Below, one piece after another: positions 7,914-11,214 of a DNA stretch of 11,214 nucleotides. Source of the DNA: Acidimicrobiia bacterium (GTDB taxonomy: Bacteria > Actinomycetota > Acidimicrobiia > Spongiisociales > SHLN01); NCBI GenBank assembly GCA_004283105.1, contig SHLN01000067.1, positions 1-11,214 of the forward strand, written 5' to 3'. The position numbers and the translations under genes are program-made. Below the pieces are notes generated by a model. That model saw only the letters and a program-made list of their open reading frames with translations. It was not told the origin of the DNA and did not search any database. Every line of letters begins with the position of its first letter. The first letter of the stretch is position 1.

Positions 7914-7925
7914 TCGCCGCGGCGA
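7914..7925. promoter_or_regulatory. Perfect 12-base palindrome TCGCCGCGGCGA in the divergent intergenic region
   Basis: A perfect 12-base palindrome about 17 bases upstream of the TetR start codon, between the two divergent genes. It is a candidate TetR operator by position and symmetry. GC-rich palindromes of this length do arise by chance in such genomes, so confidence is low. Confidence 0.3.
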
Positions 7926-7961
7926 GGAGCGTCTGTTTTCCCTCCCGACCCGCGAAAGGGG

Positions 7962-7986
7962 TATTTTGGAACTACTGCTCAAAATA
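7962..7986. promoter_or_regulatory. Inverted repeat TATTTTG-N11-CAAAATA, candidate operator
   Basis: Two perfect seven-base arms separated by 11 bases form a 25-base inverted repeat in the AT-rich part of the region between the TetR gene and the fadE5-type gene. It lies just upstream of the likely -10 element of fadE5 (TATACT, 7992-7997), a position where a bound repressor would block transcription. A second short pair, GCTC/GAGC at 7977-7990, overlaps it. Confidence 0.4.
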
Positions 7987-7997
7987 GAGCGTATACT
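7966..7997 (+). promoter_or_regulatory. Putative promoter of the fadE5-type gene
   Basis: TATACT at 7992-7997 matches the -10 consensus at five of six positions and lies in the most AT-rich stretch of the window. TTGGAA at 7966-7971 is a possible -35 but the spacer is 20 bases, longer than ideal. Transcription would start near 8004, leaving a leader of about 50 bases before ATG 8054. Confidence 0.35.
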
Positions 7998-8053
7998 CAA
8001 AAACAAGCGACCGAACCACGCGCCGCCTGGTGAGCGCCGACCTGAGGAGCGTC

Positions 8054-9862
8054 ATGTCACAGCAGCATCACTACAAGACCAACCTGCGGGACATCGAATT
8101 CAACCTATTCGAGGCCTACCGCACCCATGACTACCTCGGCGACGCCCCCTTCGAGCACATGGACGAGGAGACGGCCCGTGACGTGCTCCGAGAGATCGAT
8201 CGTCTGGCCCGCGAGGACTTCGCGGCCAGTTTTGTAGAGGCCGACCGGACCCCGCTCGAGCTCAATCACGGAGAAATCGAACTCCCCTACGGCGTGAAGA
8301 AGAGCCTCGACGCCATCTACGAGGGCGGATGGGACCGCATCAGCTTTCCCGCCGAGTTGGGTGGGTTCGCCGCTCCGCCCTCGCTTGGTTGGGCCGTGGC
8401 GGAGCTGCTGGTGGGAGCGAATGCCGGTGTCTACTTCTACATCTCCGGGGGCCTCATGGCGGCGGTGCTGGCCGAAGAGGGCACACCGGATCAGATTGAA
8501 CGGTTTGCCAAGAACGGTATCGAACGCCAGTGGGGCGGCACGATGGTCCTTACCGAGCCGGATGCCGGTTCGGATGTCGGCGCGGGGACAACCAAAGCCA
8601 TCCAGGTGGATGGCGACACCTACCACCTCGAAGGTGTCAAGCGGTTCATCACCTCCGGCGAAGAGGACTATCACGAGAACATCGTCCACCTGGTTCTCGC
8701 TCGTCCGGAAGGGGCAGCACCCGGGACCAAGGGCCTGTCGATGTTTGTGGTGCCGAAGTTCCTCGTCAATGACGACGGCTCGCTCGGGGAGCGCAACGGT
8801 GTCTTCTGCACCGGGCTCGAGAAGAAAATGGGTATCAAGGGTTCCTCAACCTGCGAACTGAGCTTCGGGCAAACGACGCCCGCCGTCGGCTATCTCGTTG
8901 GCGGAGTGCACGACGGCATTCGCCAGATGTTCCGCGTGATCGAGAACGCCCGGATGCTCATCGGGGTCAAGAGCGCCGCCACGCTGTCGACCGGTTACCT
9001 GAATGCCCTCGAGTACGCCACCGAACGCAAGCAGGGTGCTCACATCACGCAAGCAACCGACAAGACGGCGCCCCGGGTTGAGATCATCAATCACCCGGAT
9101 GTGCGACGCATGCTCATGGAGCAGAAGGCCCACGCTGAGGGCCTGCGAGCGCTCGCCTACTACGGGTCCTGGATCCAGGACCAGGCTCGCCGGTTCCCGG
9201 ACGACGATGCCTGGGAGCGGCGCAACGACCTGCTACTGCCTCTCATCAAGGGATACTCGTCGGAGAAGGCCTACTACCTGCTGTCGCAGTCCCTCCAGGT
9301 GTTTGGAGGATCAGGCTTCACGATGGACTACCCGATGGAGCAGTACATCCGGGACGCCAAGATCGACACCATTTACGAAGGCACGACCGGGATCCAGGCC
9401 CTCGATCTCTTCTTCCGCAAGATCGTTCGTGATCAGGGAGCAACTCTAACGTCGCTCTCGGCGGAGATGATGGAGATGGTCAAGGGCGGCGGAGGCGACG
9501 ATCCGTTCGAGGTCGAGCGCGAGTTGCTCGGCGTTGCCCTAGAAGAGCTCCAGAGTCTCATGAACGCGATGATCGGGCCGCTCATGGCATCACAGAGCAA
9601 CCCGGAGGAGATCTACAAGCCAACCTTGCACGCCAATGATCTTCTCGAGAGCCTGGCCGAGGTAGTGATTGCCTGGCTGCTGCTGCGACATGCCGAGATC
9701 GCCCATATCTCGCTCGGCGGCGGCGACGACGCCTTCTACGAGGGAAAGATTGCCTCAGCCCGCTACTTCGCCCGCACCGTGCTCCCCAAGCTCAAGCTCC
9801 GTCGCGAGCTGGCAGAAGCCGAAGACGGCGGCCTGATGGCAATGCCGGTGGAGAGCTTCTAG
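8054..9862 (+). CDS. fadE5: FadE5-type acyl-CoA dehydrogenase
   Basis: FAD-dependent acyl-CoA dehydrogenase for the first step of fatty-acid beta-oxidation, in the cytoplasm. The 602-residue product follows the mycobacterial FadE5 pattern from end to end: an N-terminal HYKTNLRDIEFNLFEAY segment, the FAD/substrate motif MVLTEPDAGSDVG (from residue 164), GVKRFITSG, GLEKKMGIKGSSTCEL, GGSGFTMDYPMEQYIRDAKI, and IYEGTTGIQ. The glutamate of YEGTT (E442) is at the expected catalytic-base position. The extra C-terminal domain of about 130 residues, absent from short-chain enzymes, is present. ATG 8054 is chosen because GAGGAG lies four bases upstream; an in-frame GTG at 8030 would add eight residues with no comparable site. 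The divergent TetR gene is the likely regulator. Confidence 0.94.
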   Translation: MSQQHHYKTNLRDIEFNLFEAYRTHDYLGDAPFEHMDEETARDVLREIDRLAREDFAASFVEADRTPLELNHGEIELPYGVKKSLDAIYEGGWDRISFPAELGGFAAPPSLGWAVAELLVGANAGVYFYISGGLMAAVLAEEGTPDQIERFAKNGIERQWGGTMVLTEPDAGSDVGAGTTKAIQVDGDTYHLEGVKRFITSGEEDYHENIVHLVLARPEGAAPGTKGLSMFVVPKFLVNDDGSLGERNGVFCTGLEKKMGIKGSSTCELSFGQTTPAVGYLVGGVHDGIRQMFRVIENARMLIGVKSAATLSTGYLNALEYATERKQGAHITQATDKTAPRVEIINHPDVRRMLMEQKAHAEGLRALAYYGSWIQDQARRFPDDDAWERRNDLLLPLIKGYSSEKAYYLLSQSLQVFGGSGFTMDYPMEQYIRDAKIDTIYEGTTGIQALDLFFRKIVRDQGATLTSLSAEMMEMVKGGGGDDPFEVERELLGVALEELQSLMNAMIGPLMASQSNPEEIYKPTLHANDLLESLAEVVIAWLLLRHAEIAHISLGGGDDAFYEGKIASARYFARTVLPKLKLRRELAEAEDGGLMAMPVESF

Positions 9863-9863
9863 A

Positions 9864-9884
9864 GCCAGTCGCCAGTCCCCAGTC
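9864..9884. repeat. Heptamer tandem repeat, unit GCCAGTC, 3 copies
   Basis: Two exact copies of GCCAGTC and a third, CCCAGTC, beginning directly after the fadE5 stop codon. Eight bases (9885-9892) separate it from a second heptamer array with another unit. The copies are visible directly; no function is known. Confidence 0.85.
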
Positions 9885-9892
9885 TGAGATCC

Positions 9893-9926
9893 GACGAGGG
9901 ACGAGGGACGAGGGTCGAGGGACGGG
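9893..9926. repeat. Heptamer tandem repeat, unit GACGAGG, almost 5 copies
   Basis: Three exact copies of GACGAGG are followed by GTCGAGG and a partial GACGGG. It lies in the gap between fadE5 and the small downstream gene. The seven-base period is the same as in the array just before it and in both arrays at the left end of the window, although the unit sequences differ. Confidence 0.9.
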
Positions 9927-9967
9927 CTTGGACTCCAGAAAAACGGTGAACCTTCCGATAGGGGGGC

Positions 9968-10249
9968 ATGGATATCGGCAACCGTCTACTGCACCGGGCC
10001 TATGTGCTCGTCGAGGCTGAAGTCCCGGCCGGCGATGCCATTGAGGATCTCGTCACGCTTGCCCGGGGCGATGTAGACAACCTGCGCAATGCCCGCCGGC
10101 AAGCCGGTGCAACGGCCAATGCTGTGTTACAGAGCGACCCTTCGGCTCTGGAACTGGCCGGGTTCGAACCCCGTCTCCTCGAGACGGCCAATAGCCGCCG
10201 CGAGCAACTCGGATCGCTCCTCGATCGGGCGATTGCCAGCTTCGGCTAG
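9968..10249 (+). CDS. Small protein of unknown function, 93 residues
   Basis: I do not recognise a family. The product is predicted to be mostly helical and soluble, with no signal peptide, membrane segment or cysteine. It is mildly acidic at its N-terminal half and arginine-rich near NARRQAG (about residues 42-48) and NSRREQ (about 75-80). Support for a real gene: third-position G/C is high throughout, as in its neighbours, and the reading frame fills the gap exactly to the convergent LacI gene. A G-run (9961-9966) lies before ATG 9968, but is closer than usual for a ribosome binding site. Its stop TAG shares CTAG with the stop of the LacI gene. It is separated from fadE5 by repeats, so membership in that operon is uncertain. 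Confidence 0.6.
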   Translation: MDIGNRLLHRAYVLVEAEVPAGDAIEDLVTLARGDVDNLRNARRQAGATANAVLQSDPSALELAGFEPRLLETANSRREQLGSLLDRAIASFG

Positions 10250-11214
10250 ATCGCCCTGGTGCTGGAGCGGACGACGAGCTTCGGCTCCAGCAATACTTGC
10301 TGACCGCGCAGATTGCTGTCGTCCCGTCGTTTGCCTACGAGTCGGGCCGCCGTCTCTCCCATCTGTCGTGACGGCTGATTGATTGTCGTGAGATCGATCG
10401 GCTCGAGCCCGGCCCATGCGATGTCGTCGTAGCCGATGATCGACACATCGTTGGGAACAGCCCGGCCGGCTCGTCTGAAGACATCCATGGCGCCGATGGC
10501 GGCCAGGTCGTTGGCGGCGAAGATGGCGGTCGGCGGTGGCCCCGGGGCGTCCAGCAGCTCCCGGGCGCCTCTCGCGCCTCCCGGTTGCAGGTAGGTCCCC
10601 TCGACCACCAGCGGCTCACACCCTGCCTCCTCCATCGCCCTTCGGTAGTACTTTTCCCGTGTCCTGGACCCGTTGCCGCCACCACCGGTGATGTGAGCGA
10701 TGCGTCGGTGCCCGAGGTCGAGGAGGTGGTTGGTAGCCATGATCGCTCCGGCCCGATCGTCGTTGACGATGACATCGACGACGTCGGACTCGAACCAGCG
10801 TCCGATCACTGCGGTCGGTGTTTCACGGCCGATGCCTTCGATGGTGGTATCGGTGAGCGCCGACCCCATGAGCATGAGCCATTCGGCTCGGAGTTCGAGA
10901 AAGCGTCGGGCAGCGAGCATCTCTTCCTCGACGTTGTTGTTGCCGTGGAGGATGAGCGGGACGATGCCTTCCGAGTGCTCGTTCACGTAGGACGAGACAC
11001 CCGCCACTACGTCGGCGTAGAAGACGTCGTGAGCGTTTGAGGTGATCATGCCTCCGACGCCCGAGTGGCGGCTCACCAGGCTGCGGGCCATGGCGCTCGG
11101 GCGGTAGCCGAGCTCCTCGATGGCTTCATCAACCGCCTGGCGTGACTTGTCGCTCACCTTGGGTGAGGAGCGCAGAACAAGTGAGACGAGCGATTTCGAG
11201 ACGCCGGCCCGTTC
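10246..11214 (-). CDS. LacI-family transcriptional regulator, 5' end cut by the window edge
   Basis: LacI/GalR-type regulator that binds DNA as a dimer and responds to a small ligand, often a sugar. The frame runs open to the right edge; the 323 residues seen begin inside the helix-turn-helix with ERAGVSKSLVSLVL and continue with VSDKSRQAVDEAIEELGYRPSAMARSL, the recognition helix and hinge of the family. An internal GTG at 11155-11157 could be mistaken for the start, but it lies within the DNA-binding domain. The periplasmic-binding-protein-like ligand domain follows, with HRRIAHITGG, AIFAANDLAAIGAMD and DVSIIGYDDIAWAG in the usual order. About 15-20 N-terminal residues should lie beyond the edge. 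The ligand cannot be read from sequence, and its targets are probably to the right of this window. Confidence 0.92.
   Translation of the reverse strand, partial: ERAGVSKSLVSLVLRSSPKVSDKSRQAVDEAIEELGYRPSAMARSLVSRHSGVGGMITSNAHDVFYADVVAGVSSYVNEHSEGIVPLILHGNNNVEEEMLAARRFLELRAEWLMLMGSALTDTTIEGIGRETPTAVIGRWFESDVVDVIVNDDRAGAIMATNHLLDLGHRRIAHITGGGGNGSRTREKYYRRAMEEAGCEPLVVEGTYLQPGGARGARELLDAPGPPPTAIFAANDLAAIGAMDVFRRAGRAVPNDVSIIGYDDIAWAGLEPIDLTTINQPSRQMGETAARLVGKRRDDSNLRGQQVLLEPKLVVRSSTRAI

Noticed and set aside
9864..9926. CRISPR array or phage attachment site
   Set aside because: The units are only seven bases with no spacers, and there are no cas, integrase or tRNA genes nearby.
10246..11157. LacI gene starting at the internal GTG 11155-11157
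   Set aside because: The frame continues upstream to the window edge and encodes the recognition helix of the DNA-binding domain, so the true start lies outside.

Overview
This is a high-GC window with strong G/C bias at third codon positions. It carries FadE5-type acyl-CoA dehydrogenase, TetR and LacI-family genes and a four-gene xanthine-dehydrogenase-type operon. Together these suggest an actinobacterium, possibly a member of Acidimicrobiia; the class is an inference from style and cannot be proven here. It reads as ordinary chromosome: no mobile element, CRISPR array, tRNA or rRNA was seen. Genes are packed tightly, and no gene-free stretch exceeds about 160 bases.

Left third (99-4182, + strand): a tightly coupled operon for a three-subunit molybdenum hydroxylase, in the order FAD subunit, [2Fe-2S] subunit, molybdopterin subunit, MocA-like cofactor cytidylyltransferase. 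Every junction overlaps by 1 or 4 bases. Sequence character (GAMRGFG and GIGEPP motifs in the large subunit) points to the PucC/PucE/PucD xanthine dehydrogenase group rather than CO dehydrogenase. The large subunit is interrupted by a one-base frameshift near 2451-2456. The upstream leader holds two arrays of 7-base tandem repeats, and the first gene appears to start leaderless at GTG 99.

Middle (4149-7897, - strand): a TetR regulator followed by a 1048-residue membrane protein. That protein has a cytoplasmic winged-helix-like/TPR-like half, one transmembrane helix, and a C-terminal PQQ-type beta-propeller of apparently eight blades. Its 3' end overlaps the 3' end of mocA by 34 bases.

Right third: a fadE5-type acyl-CoA dehydrogenase (8054-9862, +) is divergent from the TetR gene across an AT-rich intergenic region with two inverted repeats, so the TetR protein is a candidate regulator of fatty-acid oxidation. 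After fadE5 come two more 7-base tandem arrays, then a 93-residue unknown helical protein. Last is a LacI-family regulator on the - strand that runs off the right edge, losing only the first part of its helix-turn-helix. The small gene and the LacI gene meet tail to tail, their stop codons sharing the palindrome CTAG.

I found no clearly new defence or biosynthetic system. The most unusual signals are the paired heptamer tandem arrays in two separate intergenic regions, the frameshift in an otherwise intact operon, and the regulator-like cytoplasmic half joined to an outside propeller.
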